64,000 nucleotides of DNA from Promerops cafer (GCA_013398275.1 VZSE01009483.1:524879-588878); one strand, 5' to 3'. Positions 10,401 through 24,800 are shown, counted from the first letter of the stretch. Notes: generated from the letters alone by a model not told the origin. Program-made: numbers and translations.

Positions 10401-13400
10401 TACAAGGACGAAAAAGAAGGTTCTGGAAAAGTAAATAAATAAAAGATTCAGTATAAACCCTTGTAATATCAGGCAGGCCACATTAAGTAGTAACTATAGA
10501 AGCATAAAGAAATTAATTCCAAATGGAGTAGCAAACTTCTTACTGCATGAAGGTGAAAAAGTTCTCGAAATATTGAGTCTGGCAGAGGCTACCAGCCACT
10601 CAGGAATTAACAACTGCCATTTAAAAATGTGAGCCATGCAGAAAGATACACAAAATGTTGTCAGATGAAGCCTCTAGCACGGACAATCCATTGGGAGCAG
10701 ATTCTTGTCCTCTTGATGTAGAGTTGCCAGTCTGTAAGCCAGCAGGGGATTTGCCTCCAGCAGTTTAGCCATAGCTGTCCCCAGCAGACTTGTGAAGAGC
10801 ACTGGATTTGTGAGCATGGTTGGGTATCCTATAGCAGCCTTCTCAGTGAGCTACTGTCTGTGGTCTCACTACTCCTACAGTCTTAATATGTAACATCTTG
10901 AAAGTGTTCCCCATGTACTTGAGAATTTAAAACAAAACCTTTGATCAAAGTGAAAAGTTTGGTGATCAGCAGGTTGAGTGTCAGCATCAACAATGAAGAC
11001 AGACTAACAAGTGAGTTTTACTGAATACACACACAATTATACGTAGTCAAGAGTTTCTTGTTAGCTGTGTGATGGTCAGACACTAAACTGGATCTGCAGT
11101 TCTGCCAGTCAGTATGAATGATGGTTCCTCCCAGGCTGCTGGAACAGATATCTTAAAAATTATGAGAGAAATGAAAAGTGTGGGAAATAGAAAGTGCATG
11201 GGAAAAACAAAATCTTCATGCAGAGCTCTTCTCTTTATAATTTAAAATGTTTTAAAAGCTGTGCTTGGAACACATTTTATGTTCCTGTCTCCTTTTTACT
11301 AACAAGAGATGAAGAATGGGTTTCTGAAGAGAAGGCTAGAACTGTATGAGGATACTTAGTTGAAGTGATCCAAACACTTCAAAATAATGCCATTAAGATG
11401 TAACGGCTGTGTTAGAAAATATATTTAAAATTAAATTAATTGAAGTATTTTAATAAATATTGTACTTATCAGGTCTTTGTATTTTTATTCCTGTGTCATC
11501 ACTGTTGAATTGCAGACATGAGTAACTTAATATTTGTAAACAAAAGAACTTGAAGGTCAAAGATTATGATGTTTTACAAGATAAAGAACAGGTAATGCTT
11601 GTATCTTGATACTATGCTAATATAAGGCATCATCTATCAGAACTACAATTTGTTCCAAGCAGAACTAAATTGAGCAGGGAAAACTCTTTGTACAAGAAAA
11701 AAGCACATTATTCAAGGAAGCAAGGAGATGTTACTGCTTACAGGTTTTACTTTTCTATGAGAAAAGTAAACATCTCAGTGTGCCAGAACCCTGATATTCG
11801 TGCATCCTGCTGAGCTGTGTCCAGCTGATGGATAGGCGAAGTTTTGTACTGGACCAGGATTAACTTGGTTAGAGTTTCTTCCTCTTCTACTTTGCTCCAT
11901 TTCTCTCATCTGAAAATGGACATTTGCTCATTACTTGTTCTCTGTACATAATGTGACTACTTATATTCTACTGCTAGTGATTAACATCAACAGAAAAAAC
12001 ATATTTGAGCAGTTGCATGTGGGAAATACACCTGCAATGTATGATTTTCTTTAAGTGCTGAGAAGCCACTGGTTTTGGGAGAGTAGTCAGCCAGAAGTCA
12101 AGCTGTCCCAAGTATGTTCTAGGCCAACACATTTAGCACTAATGCTATAGTTTTGAGAGTCCTTGCAAAAATTTTTGCATCTTGTAACTTTTGTTATCAG
12201 TTATGGTAGGCATGATTTAAGTGTGGTGAATTAAATAAAAGTTATTTTTTAAAAAATAAGTCTTACTAGTCCTCACTGTCTTTTGTTCTAGTGGCTAATG
12301 GCTATGAGTGTTAATAACCTTTAGAACTGCATCTAGGTTTGCTTTTAATACTGTAAATTTAAAAGAAAATAAATCACATTTATAAGAAAGTTTTAAAATT
12401 TTTTGTTAACAGTTTTCTCCTATTTTTAGGCCGAAGACTCCAGTTTCCATATCTAGATATTGAATCTCATAATGTCTTTTCTAGCTTAAAGATTAATCTA
12501 CTTTCAGAAATATCTCTTGCTGTTTAGATATCTAGAGAATGGTCAGAGTCTCCTTGCCTTCCACTAGAGAAACTGCTTTTAATTCTTTGATAGCAAAGCT
12601 GTATCTGGATGTGCCACTGTAATTTGAATAGCTTTCTGAATGTTTGTCTGACATGAGTACCAGAAAAAGTGCTATGTACTGAATGATTACCACTTCACCA
12701 CTCCAACTGTGTAGTGTCTGTTAATGCACTGTGAGGTTGCCTTTTTGATCTCAGCTAAAATTAAGTTGCTCTCAACTAAAATGAAATCACGCTCCGCTCA
12801 TACTCTGTTGGTTACTCTGTCACATCCATGCCATTTTCTCTGCTTTCTGAAGCTTTCATCTGCCAAATTAAACAAATTTGTTTTCCCACTCAAGTTTGCA
12901 GACACAAGTTTGTCCAAGTTATGTATTTATTTAGTTAGTTATACCTTTTAAAAGGTACTTTAAAAATATCATTATGAGTGTATGAAGATTTTTATGACAC
13001 TATTTGGGGGAAAGAAGCAGAGATCTAAAATTCAAATGCTCCCTTCTTATTCCTTGTTCCTGTACTACAGGTTCTATATCTAGAAGTGTGATGTGCCAAA
13101 GTTAAATAGAGATAAGGAGCCAGAGATTGTGTTGGCTTCACTAAGAGGTTTTGCATGTGTACCAAAAATTGTAATGACAGATGGTCTTAGCAATATAGTT
13201 CCTCTAACTGTCCATGTACCCACAGCTGCCTGATATTTTCAACCAAGCATTCTGAGCAAAAAGCTAAAGTTTCTGAATTGATTGTGCTGAAGGGAGCTGA
13301 ATCAATATTTGCGGGTTGATTCCTTTTTTTTGGTTTGCTCTTATCATTTTCTGCTTACCAGTTTGTAACTGTCCTTCTGCAAGTCTAGTTCAGATTTTCG

Positions 13401-16008
13401 GGGTCACTTATGGAGGCACCAGACACCAGGGAAAACGTCAGTTTTGGTTTACATCTGAGAACAGCCCCAGATATTGTACTGTCTGAAATATTAGAGAATG
13501 GCTGAGTTGATTTCTTTCTCAAGTATAATTGACTTTACAACTGTTACAAAGTCTAAGATATCTTACTTAGGGAAATGTTCCCTGCAGAATTTCAGAAATC
13601 ATTATTGGCTCCATCCTTGTGATGTATTCCTTTTAAACATTTTTAAAAATTTACAATTCTGTGAATGTAAATGAAGCCAAACTAGTACAAAACTGATGTG
13701 AAGGAATGGGAGATCAGATCCTCTCTGAGTGCACTGATGTATTGTGACTGGAGTACTGTGTTCTGACATTTAGAGAAGATAATGTAACTGTGAAAATGTC
13801 ATGTTCATTATCAAGATCTGAATGTCATCATCCTTTGACCTCAGAGTTCTGTAAAGTTTGTTAACTATAAAAAAAAGCTGTTGTGTTTTCCATCCCCATT
13901 TGTCTTCTGAGTAGAATTTCTGCTGCTTTGGGAACAGCGCTGACATTTGCTTGAGAACTTGGTGGCAGGCACAAAATCACATCCTGAAAACAAACATAGA
14001 AATTTGTTCAAACATGCTGACAGCTAGATACTTTCAGCTGTGCTACTTTTAAGATCTCTGTAGACAGATGTTTTGTAGAAAATGGATGTTGCAGAAGAGA
14101 TGTGAACAATATGGGTAATACTGACTTCTCGATGCTCATGAATTTCTTGACTTCTCGTAGATTCTGCTCTGAGTCTGGGCAGGAGTGAATGTGAGAAAGG
14201 TGATGGGTTCTGTACATGGTAGCTTGTCTGGCAAGTGACTGACTTGCACAGCCTCTAGAAAAAACCTGGTGTATTGCAAATGCTAATGCAGTCTGTGACC
14301 TTTGCATAATAAGAACATTGATAACAGATTTTCCAATGGTGCACTCATTAATAAAGTGTAGGAAATGGGACTGGTGTGATGGGTGTGAGGCAGATAGAAT
14401 TAGTCAGGATCATTAATCATCTCTTCTTGATGATGAACTCTTTTACACATGTTAATCTTGGAGGCATGGGCTGGAATTATATATCAGATCTCTCCAATGT
14501 CACTAATACCCTAGAAGGCTAATACACTTTTCAGGATGATGCTAAGCACCTTTCTACCTGGCCTGATGTCTGAGAGGCCAAAGGTAGTGAATTCTAACAC
14601 ACATGAAGACTAACACTGATAGGATATATGTACTAAGACATCCAGCTTCCAGTGAGAATGAAAGATTATCATTGCAGAGTATTTTCTAGAGCTGTCCACT
14701 TTTAGAAGTCACTGGCAACAATGTCCATTTAGAGCAGGACGTGAATGAATTAATTTTCGTTGAACTGTTCTGCCAATGATCTCTAATGATCTGCTACTTT
14801 GTACTGAATCTTCCTAACAAGATGCAGAGTATTGACTCCGTGTTCACCTGGCAAGGAAGTCACGGCTGCTGGGAACAGTGCTTTCCAGGAAAAAGGTAAA
14901 ACTTGAATGTGGTAGATGGCATGTGTTTAGGCAGTAATTAGAGACATTAGGGGTGTATTAGTACTGTATGTACTGTGCACAACAAAATCCTTCTGTGGCT
15001 GAGTTAACCTGGAGGAGTGCATTAGATCATGCAAGGATTCAGCAGAATCCAAAAAATAAGGCAGTAAATGAAAGAAACACAATCTATGATCAGCATATGG
15101 AATTTATCCTTCATTTAGATGAGAATGAGGCCACTGCTAGAGGCATTGCAAATCCAACTGGTATAAAATAGCCTGAGGAGGTAATTAACCTGTAAAGCAC
15201 TGAAGAGGAATTTACTGCAACTGTATAAATGTGTGAGAAGGCTGAATGCAGGCCCACTGCTTTTGTTAAAAGTAATTTGATGTTATTTGTGAAATGTGGA
15301 TCTGAGATCCTTGTTAGAGTCCTCTGGTCTCATAGTCACTTCATTCTTTACTTCACTACAGACTTACTTTGGTGCCTCTTTAGTGGTATAAGGCTTTACA
15401 TTCACTCAAATGTTTCCTGGAAGAGGTTAGTTTTAGACCAAAATTAAGTTCAGGAGTGGACTGAGTAATTAGCTGAGGCTGGGGATGTTGATAGTGATCT
15501 CTTTGTTGACAATGTGGAAAGGTGTAATTATTATTTCTGGAATTAGTTTAGACTCTGTCAATTTGTTGCCAAATGTGTGTGGCATATACAGTATTTTAAC
15601 AAAATAAATGTTGGCATGTACACATATTAGGAATATGTATTACCTGTCAACCCTCTAAAGACTGAAATGCAATCTGTAATGAGAAAAAAAAGATCCAAAG
15701 TAAAGAACAAAGAACTGCACAAGGGATTTTAGAGGGTGTGGAGTCTGCTCTGAATTTCTCCAAGTAATGCCTATTACTTCAGCTTCATGTTTCAATTACC
15801 TATAAGAGAGATTGAGAATTAAGATTACTGTATTTTTTTATGTAGTTTTTGGAAATAAAGCTGTAAAAAAGTAAAAAGAGCAAAGTGATGAACAAGAGGC
15901 CTGTTTTCAACAAACCATGTTACTTACATGTTCACACAGTCCCACTCCTCGAGTGTCCGCAGTGCCTGGCTCTCCGAGTGTACTCGACAACACCTTTGTC
16001 AAGTGCAG
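7463..16008. other. Long unique stretch, no gene or repeat recognised
   Basis: About 8.5 kb of mostly AT-rich sequence. A GC-richer patch at 8940-9170 contains a CACGTG E-box near 8964, and another patch spans 9380-9700. Open frames do not exceed about 100 codons and show no known domain. A short reading frame at 14968-15171 has mixed composition but no recognisable protein similarity. Nothing supports a gene. Confidence 0.5.
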
Positions 16009-16186
16009 GTGGCCAAGCTCTGGAACAGATTGCCCAGAGAGGTTGTGGAGATATTCAGGAACTGTCTGGACACAATCCTGTGCCATGTGCTCTGGGAAGA
16101 CCCTTCTTGAGCAGGGAGGTGGGACTGGATGACCCTACCAGTGGCGCCTTCCAACTTGACCCTTTCTGTGATTCTGTGATCGTGAG
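16009..16186 (+). mobile_element. CR1 LINE 3' tail
   Basis: The segment starts near 'ggtggccaagctctggaaca' and continues through 'ttgcccagagaggttgtgga', 'gatattcaggaactgtctgg', 'acacaatcctgtgcc', 'cttgagcagggaggtgggac' and 'tggatgaccc'. It finishes in 'ctgtgattctgtgat', the octamer-repeat end of bird CR1. The bases normally between 'ttgtggag' and 'atattcaa' are missing, so there is a small internal deletion. It is 5' truncated, as is usual for CR1. Confidence 0.9.
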
Positions 16187-16260
16187 CTGTTTACTTTAAA
16201 CAACAGATCCAAAACACCCAGACTTGCCCTTCAGCCCATGTACACAACCTTCATCCAGAG

Positions 16261-16298
16261 TGTATGTATGTATGTATGTAAGTATGTATGTATGTATG
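16261..16298. repeat. (TGTA)n microsatellite
   Basis: Tetranucleotide TGTA repeats run for 38 bases with one phase interruption near 16280. The array lies 75 bp downstream of the CR1 tail and produces a spurious Tyr/Ile/His/Thr repeat in the reverse-strand translation. Confidence 0.95.
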
Positions 16299-18479
16299 AC
16301 ATATTCCCCTGCTCTGAGATCACAGTGGGATATCTGAGCCGTACTGGAGCCCAGAGTGGTACCAGGATGTTTGGATAGGCTTTGCCAGTACTGTGCATAT
16401 TTAGATGAAGTAGTTTTGTCTTTCAGCTCTGACTGTATGTACTTGCAGCCAGTGTGTGTGCTTAGGTCTTTCTGTCCCTTTCTCATCAGACAGCAAAAGT
16501 TGTCCACAGCTGCTGTGTTGCAAAGAGACACCAGCACCATCCTTTGCTCCATGGACATGTACAAACATGCAGACAGCATGCCAGGAAGAGGAGCCAGAGG
16601 AGCTGTTTTCCTCTGGACACAGGATGTTCTCTTTCTTCCTCATTGCTGCAGCCCTGCCTCTTCTTCTGCTACCTGAGCTGCATTTCCAGATGCTGTTGAA
16701 GTAAAGGACAGTGCATGGCCCCGTGTCACCCACCCAGGCCAATGGGAGGTCCTAGCCTTTGGCGTGGCAGCAGGTGTTGTGGGGTCTAGGTACAGTGTGC
16801 CCTCAATGGCCAGGAGTTATTTTTGGGGATGGACACCATGGGAGTCAGAACTCCCAGAGTCAGTCCAGCTCCTCTCATCATCAATGAGTAACAATATGGA
16901 ACCATAAAAGCCCTGTCCTGGGTCCATTTACATTCACACTTGAGTTTCTGTGTTGCAGTGAGAAAAAAAGCCCAGCGTGGGCATTCTTCAGGTTAAAACC
17001 TTAAAGGGATGGGAATTCACATTACTCTTGCCATTGTGTTCTTGAGGAGAAGGAACTAATAAGGTTTTTGAGGCATCCAGTCAGACTGAAGAAAAAAATT
17101 ACCAATTCCCTCTCAAACAAAGACTGTACCTACAAAGCCATCTTCCCATTAGTGCAGTTCTGAGAGGGCTTCGGGACTTGAATCTTGCAGGCAGTGCTTG
17201 GGCAGTGTGACTGCTGTGAGAAGACCCAGGATCCTCAGGGAAGATTAGGAGATGCTGTTTCATGTTGCAATTTTGGGTACTATGCATTATAGGGTACTAT
17301 CCTTCCTTCTTCTGTCTCAGCTGAGTTGCCAGGGTAGACACTCCCCTGTTCAGACTCTAGCAGTGTTTTGCTCATATCTGTTCTTTATGAAGTCTATCAA
17401 AGGATTCTGGAGGGTCTGAGATGCAGGGTGGCAGCCTTTCCTCCATGAGGCAGCCTTTTCATGGGGACAGACAGATGTGTCGAAAAGCTGGAATAGATAA
17501 TGAAATCAAGAAAAAAAGCTGTCCATTTAGATTTTTTATATGCTTACTGCTGGCCTCCACACTTTCCTTCTGTTGTTGAACTTACTTAAATCCTCCCTAG
17601 CATGACTGTCAGGGGATAAACCTCTTCTCCCCTCCAGTGCAAATTACATGCAGCAACATGTCTCACAGATACTCTAATAAGTATGTAGCATCCCCTGGTT
17701 CTACAGCACATATCTGAAGACTTTCCTGAGGTGCCCAGGGAAATTAAAGCTAGAAGGCTCTCTTCACTCTATCAGCAGACTCCCTTCTCCCTTGGGAGAG
17801 TCAGTTGCTGTTACATCACCTGAAAGCACTGGCCTCTGCAGCAGCTCTGTGGTGCTCTAGTGGCCCTTTCTGTGCTCTAGTGGTCCTTTCTGTCCTTCAT
17901 CAAGATACGGTGTTAGGAGGATCTTCCCCTCTACAATAAATCTATGTAGAGTCAGATTTTTGTGTGCTTATTTGGTAGCAAAGGGAAAATGTATTTAGTT
18001 TCCATTAGAGAGACACAAGAGAAAATCATACAGTTAATTATGAAACATTCTAAGGGTATTTAGGAGAAATCACATGTTTGGGAATGACGCCACCTGATTA
18101 TTTGTGAAATCATAGAATACACTGTGTTCCAGGAGACTGAGTGGATATAATGATCAGGTTGCAGCTCTGGTACATATTATGCTGGAAAACACTTGCTCTT
18201 ACTTCACTATTTTCTAAAGCAATTCAAGTTCTTCCACTATTTGCATCTACAGGCCTCTGGCTTATTTTCAAGGAGTGTCATTCCCATTTATCCAAAAGGT
18301 AATTTTGCTTGACTTCAGATTGCCATTTCAGGGTTGGTGTTTATAATTCTAACAGATGTTTTCACTGCACACAGGGGTTGGAAATTACAGTGACACAATC
18401 TCTGGGAAATGACATGAGCTACATTAATCATAGAAAAATATTTCTTAGGAATTAGACAGTTATGATTTCCCTCCTTTCT
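16299..18479. other. Unique sequence of mixed GC content
   Basis: The 16.3-17.3 kb part is GC-richer than its surroundings and has overlapping open frames of up to about 127 codons on both strands. None shows a known domain, and opposing overlapping frames are expected in GC-richer noncoding DNA. A 20-bp tandem duplication is listed separately. Confidence 0.5.
17852..17891. repeat. 20-bp tandem duplication
   Basis: Two adjacent 20-bp copies of GTGCTCTAGTGGCCCTTTCT differ at one base (C versus T at unit position 13). This is a simple local duplication and does not form an array. Confidence 0.93.
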
Positions 18480-19170
18480 GTAATGTTAGGTTTACCTGTA
18501 CCAAACTTGATCTTTTATTTCCTCCCTCGATCACTTAGCGATAAGACCTTTCTGCATTTCTGCACTCAGCTGGCATCTGTAGTACCTTGCACACCTTGGT
18601 ATTCTTAGCAAACATTGACAACCCTTATTATATTATCTATCTCTTTAAAGATATGATGAAGAGTGGGGCCCCAGGCAGGGCTTCATACCAACTTCCCAGT
18701 CATGAAAACTAAGTAAATATTCTTACCCTTTGTTTTCTAGTCATGTAGCCATGTGAAGACCTTTTCTCTTGTCCATTTTAGCTTATTTCTATAAAAGTGT
18801 CTCATAGTAAGCCCTGCCAAATGTGTTTTGGAAATGAAAGTAGATTATATTAAATGCATCTTCTTTGTCCACAGGTTTATTAAAGTATAATCAGAGAATT
18901 CTGGCAGATTTCTGATGCTTGATCTCTGTAAATACTGTGTTGATCTTCCCCACTTTGTACCTACTAATTGTATTCCTGGGAAGAGCTGCTACCAATTTCC
19001 TCAGTGAAATGTTGAGGTTACTTGCTTAGAGTTCCTCAAATCTGCTTTGAAAACCTTTGTGAAAAACCATTGCCACTTCTCTGCACATGAAACGGTTTTA
19101 AAGGATTTAGTGGTTTGGCTTTTCTGTCCTTGAGAGTACCTTTAGCAATTGCAAGTTCCTATTGTCTTGT
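18480..19170 (-). mobile_element. Ancient CR1/L3-like LINE, reverse-transcriptase region
   Basis: Read on the minus strand, this follows old amniote CR1/L3 consensus order. From low to high coordinates there is an FADD-region echo near 18605-18645 ('cttagcaaacattgacaac'), the 'GVPQGS' region near 18663 ('tggggccccaggcaggg'), the 'Y-D-F-S-K-A-F' motif A region near 18815-18865 ('ctgccaaatgtgttttg' to 'tcttctttgtccac'), then more N-terminal RT sequence to about 19170. All frames are destroyed. Divergence is clearly greater than in the bird-type CR1 copies elsewhere in the window, so insertion probably predates them by a long time. Boundaries are approximate. Confidence 0.7.
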
Positions 19171-21801
19171 CCCATCCAGTTGTTACCACTCTGTCTTCAC
19201 GTCGTAACTACTGCTGCTGACACCTTGGTTTGAGACAGATATTCCACATGCTTGCCATAAAAAAGTTTTCTGATGGGTGCCAGCATATCCTCTCCGCACT
19301 CCCACCCTTTCCCCAACATGTGCAGTTACAAAATACACTTGCTTTTTCGGCTATGGTTTCATTTTGTTCCTGAGTCTTTCTGTTGTAGCGTTATTATCTC
19401 TGCAGAGTCTCAGATATATTTTTTGCTCTTATTATTGTGTTTGAAAATGTATGGTGTTTTTGTTTCTTGCCATGTTTCAGTTCCAGTTATTTGACTTCTC
19501 TCAGTGTACCTGAACTCTGACAAAATATTGCAACTATCATCACAAGAACCGTTGCTTGTGTAAATGTCTGCTTTTCGTCCTTTTCTTGTTTACAACGGGG
19601 CAAGCTAAGAACAACACTAAAATCAGGAGAGTTGTTCAGTGATCTCTTCAAAGGAAAAGAAGATTTACAAACCTTGAATTTGCCAAAGCATTTCGGTGAC
19701 CTCTAGATAGAAGAATCTCATATCTGTTGGCCTAGCAGCCCCAGGATGTGGTTGTACCTCAATCTCTGATAAAGAAATAATGATACATAACATTTCAGCC
19801 TCATGCCCTTTTTGATCCCCTTTTTGATTCAGAATATAACAAATGTTTTAATGACACGTGTTCAAAAACACAAAACAAGACTTGGCATCTCCAAGACTTT
19901 GTATCTAAATGCTTACTTGTCCGTCCCCTCCACCCCTGAAGCCGAGTGAGGGGACCATGCATCCTTTGACAGAGAAACTATGACACAAGTAGTTGCTTGT
20001 ACCAACTTCAGTCCAATCAGTTCTGTTGTTCTAGACCTGCAATTTTATGAAAAAACCTGCTCTTCAGTTTTTGAGTTTGTTGGTTTTTGCTAAGGTCATC
20101 CAGATGACTTCCAAAATATGGGGTCCAAAATCAGCAGGAGCATTTGAAATTTTGGGCTTGTCATTCTTGCTCTCAGCTAGAGGAATACTGTAAAGAATAA
20201 TATTACTGAAAATAACACAAATATATCTCAAGACATCACGTGATGTACATAGTGAAATGTCTTCAGGTGAAACTGGCATTTCAGGCTTTCCCTTTCTAAG
20301 GCTCATTCATGAACGTGATATTGAGCTGGCTAATCAAGTTTGAAAGGCTGAAACACCCATTCTTTGCTTATGAGCTTTTACTGGAAGCCCAGCAGCTGAA
20401 CAGAGTATGTTAAAATTAAAATATCGAAATGGAAAGATTTGAGGAGTCTTTTTGTTCCCTGCCTCACCTTTCATACCTCTGGCACTATTCCATCTATTCT
20501 GGATTACAGGTGAAATCATTTAATGAGGAAAATGTGAGAATATAAGATGAGTGGATAAATGGTTCAGAAATTAAGTTTATGAAACTTTTCAGGCCCTATC
20601 ACTGGCAATTTTTACAATTAATGAGGCAAAGCAAGCAAAATCTTACCTCTTTTGCAAAGAGTGAAAGCAGGTCAGTTTTGAGCAGACTGGTTTCACAGAT
20701 TGTCTCAGATGAGAGACAGGGAGTTCTGATGTCTGAACTACAGTGAAAACAAATAGAAATAAAATAGATGTTCCTCTCTCTTCTCCAGTTAAAATTTAAT
20801 TTGGGAAAATTTACTGCCTTTGCACCACAGAAATAAAGTCACTTGAGTAAGAGATAAGAAGAGGATACCTGACATATGGCTTCATTAAAATGTAATATAG
20901 TAATATCAATTTGTAGGAACAGTAATTGCCATACATTGTACTAATGCAGCATCTGCTTATAGGGCATATTGCCTTTGATTAAGTTCTTCAGAATTACATA
21001 CCTATAAAAGATGCAGAAGGTGATGTATTTAATCTTGGGCCCAAGGAGAGGCATCTTTGCTGGTTTGCATGGGTGCTTTGGAGATACATTATCTCACCTG
21101 TATAACCAGGAGTCTGGCTTTGTTCCCACTTTCTCTTCTGACTCTTCAACAAAACACAATGGAGACCTTTCCTATTTCCTTTATTTAGCTGAGATGTACA
21201 GGAATATCTCCTTTCCTGAAGGAAACTCTTTGTGGCTTTGGGTTGTGTGGCTTTCTGGAGTCACCTCTTTATGCAGCAGAAGTCCCCTGGCTTTTCCTCA
21301 CTCACCAGAATAACCATTCAATAACAGTACTCAGAACACTTGGGATGCTCTTCATGATGGTTGAGACGTTCCCACTATGAGAAAGGTCCCCATTATCAGT
21401 GTAGCTCCACACTGGAACCTTGTTTAGAAATGCTGCAGAGGCAACTGCAGAGCCCAGCATCTTAATAACTTTGGCAGCAAGGGAAGGGCCGCAGCTTTCC
21501 TTCCTCTGAGAGTCAGCTGTACAACATGGAATAGTGAAAACTGCCCTGTAGTAAGCAACAACTGAGACACGTATGTCAAGGTCATCCTAAATGCTCTCAT
21601 GACATGAAGAAATGCTTTGTGGGAATGAGAACTGCTAAGTTACAGAATCACTTCTGAACAGAAGCAGGATGAACACTGAGACTTGCAATGCTGACAACTG
21701 GCAGGCTATAAAATGTACTAAAAGTAAGAAATGTGGATGCAATCATGTAGTTATAAGGAGGCAGATTTTGTTGTCCACTTGGTGTTCTTCCTCTCTGACT
21801 C

Positions 21802-21850
21802 CATAGAATCATTTAGTCCAACCATTTACCTAGCTCTGCTATATCCAAAT
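21802..21850 (-). mobile_element. Tiny CR1 3'-end remnant
   Basis: The string 'catagaatcatttagtccaa' followed by 'ccatttacctagctctgct' matches the reverse complement of a CR1 3' terminus (octamer tail, then the 'ttagtccaacc' block). Only about 50 bp is alignable, so this is tentative. Confidence 0.4.
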
Positions 21851-24800
21851 ATTCTTGCCTGATATTCCTGACCTCAGGATTTGTTCAGAAACTGAAAACT
21901 GGTCGCATCAAGACAGAGGATGAGGATAAATTGATAGCAATATGAAGACAAGAGTTTTTTTAAAAAGTGGGTCTCTTTTGACTGTTGGCAGATGGCAATG
22001 CACTCTGCTTCTCAGCAAATTCTTTTAGCAGGCTCTCTGAGCAAATGCATGAGGGGGTGGAAGTTATGATGCATTTCTAAAATAGGAAAATATCTTATAA
22101 CTCAAGCTTTATATATTTTAAGCTATTATGAGCAGCTGTGAAAACACTTGTTTATTTTGACTATTTGCCTTAGCTTCAAAATTTGTAATTGGAATGAGAA
22201 ATCACAGGGTGTTCCCTTTCTGCTTCCTTTTCTAAGGATTTGTGTTCAAGGCTTCTTTACCCCTGTAGATTCCAGAGCTATAAGTAATGCAATAAAAACT
22301 TGATCTGAATCTCACTGAGATTGCCAAGTGGCTGTCCATGGGCTTTATGGGGCTTTCTCATGGACTTTCTCTAGCTTTGGACCAAGGCAGATGCTTTCTT
22401 GTTTTCACATCCACATGAAAAGCTTTGCCTGTTTTGAAGGTCTTGTTAGGAAGCTGGGGCAAGGCTTGCCTCAGTTTCAGGCTCTGACATGCCTGCAAAA
22501 GTTGCACATCTGCAACCTTGCAGTTACAGCTCTGTCTACCAGGGTTTAAACTGAAGTAGAAATGACAGCATGAGGGGCCTAATGTCCGATCTGAAATAGG
22601 TTTTAGGAAGATACTGAGCTCTTGGTCTGTGCTACTCTGAGTATGCACCAAAGCACAGGGTAAAGCAAAGACTTGTGGTTCCACCCATCCAACTGGGAAG
22701 TTTTGGCAGTGATAGGGTAGAGCCTTCTGACTTGGTTGTTGGATTTGGAGACATAAATTTCTTCCACAATCCCAGTGTGAACACTTCTGCATCCTGCTAT
22801 TTCAGTATTTTCCTCATATAGTCTGCCATCTGCTTCACCCACTTCATTTAGCAACTGAATGAAAAAGTTGTTTTAAAATCCAAATTGGGACTGTAGAATG
22901 ATTCATGACCAGGTATAACAGGAATAGTTCAAACAAAACTAATTTGAGAGTTTGTTTAAATTTTGGGAGTAGCTGTCCAGAAGGTACAGGAACCTGTAAA
23001 TTCAGATCACCAGAAGAAATTAATTCTACAAATATGAAGGAACCACAGATTGAAATGTAGTGATGAGCAGTTCCATGTAACTGACTTCATTATCTACGAA
23101 TGAAAAAGGAAAGGTGTTCTTCTTCTGTGGACCTACATAATCCTGTATCTGAGTGGGGCTGCTTTGGGAGTTACAGGTGTGACACTTTTACTCTGTAAGA
23201 TATTTACTGGTGTTAAATAAGAGCAGCTCCTCAGAGAAATACATTGATTCAAAAAATATCACGTTGACAGTGGTAAAAATTTCTAAGAATTTCTAGGCTC
23301 TTAGGATTTAATTTTTGATGTTGTCACTTGGTGTTTCACAATAAAGCGTTTTTCATTGTTCTCCCATACCAATCCTGTAAAATTGTTACAAAATAAACTC
23401 AGCTAATAATTCATTTCCTCCACCTGTACATTTTTTAATAGACAAATGGACAAAATTATGTATTTGTAATACTTTAAATTTAGCTTTTTTGGGGTTCATG
23501 AACTGGATCATTCTAAGATTTTTCTCATTTTCTGTTTGTTTAGTTTGGATTTTTTCCCAAATAAAAATACGGTTAAACTTCTCATTAAATAATTAAATTG
23601 AAAACATTCTTAGTACCTACATGTTCCAGAATTACTGTCAGCACTGTTGGGAAAATTCTCTCTTCTTATAAAAGCATCTTCAGCAGGAAACATTTTAACT
23701 TTTCAAATGTAATCCTTGAAAACAGTTTCTCTTGAAGCACGAGCATACTTTGCACATTTTTTTTCATGATCTTGAAATAGTTTAATATTTTGAGATCAAG
23801 ATTAAAAATAGCAGAACACATGAAGTCCATGGGTTGCTGTTGATAACACAGTTATGGATAATTCTGGCCAGTGAAAGATTGTCATCTTGTTACTGTTCCC
23901 AAAATCGGAATAAACACATGACTAAGTTATCTCATACTTTTATTTGCCAACAACATAATTCTATGAACTCCCTTTTCCAGAAGTATATTAATCTAGTCAT
24001 TATCAGTGCTTGTAAAACACTTCCCCGTTACATTTTCTTTACAATTTTCAATAATTTGTTATTTTTTTATAATTTTTGGTTTTAAATGTTTTGTTTTCTC
24101 TGAACTGTTTCATGTGTGGCAGTGAAATGCCACTTGAATGCCCAGTTACTTTTCCATAGGCATAAGAGTCCACAAATATCTTGGACTTGATTCACCATTT
24201 TTAAGGAAATATATGAGGTTTGATATAACAAAATAATTTTCAGGCATTGAATTGACGAACATACTTGATTTTGTTGTTTGTGGAGCTTAGGTACTCTTTT
24301 CATGCAGTGTGATAGGGATATTATTTGTAATTGTCAATATTATGTCAGAACTCTGTCATCCATAAACAAAGTAAAAAGTATTTTTCTTTGCTGAAACTAT
24401 CTTTTGGTGGATTTTAATATCATATCTAAATGGGTTCGTTCATCTTTAGCTGTATCCTGCACCATATTTTAATGCATTAATACTCTTACAGCCATATTTT
24501 CAAGAATGACATAGCAGGAAGCAATATAGTTTCTATTATGCCATCCTTTTCAGATAGGAGCTTTCCATATTGAACAATGGAACATGGGATCTGGTAACTT
24601 ATTAAATAGTAAAGTCAGTCTAGTCCTTGTTGTGCATCACACTAAAGTGAATTAGAAGCTTTGGAAAGAATTGTGAATTGTGAGTTCACTACAAAAATGA
24701 ACTTGCCCTTCTTCTCAAAATACTGTAATACCACATTACTTCAGTCAAACATGTAATTTCCTAACCATCCTGCTCAAGTAATAAAAATTCTTCTTTCTTC

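Noticed and set aside
12400..12480. Possible splice acceptor (pyrimidine-rich 'cctatttttag') opening an exon
   Set aside because: No open frame with coding character follows and no donor could be paired with it.
16261..16298. CRISPR-like or structured repeat array
   Set aside because: It is a simple TGTA microsatellite without spacers; CRISPR arrays are not expected in vertebrate nuclear DNA.
22358..22792. Minus-strand open frame of 144 codons
   Set aside because: No domain was recognised and other frames overlap it on the opposite strand; it is consistent with a chance open frame.
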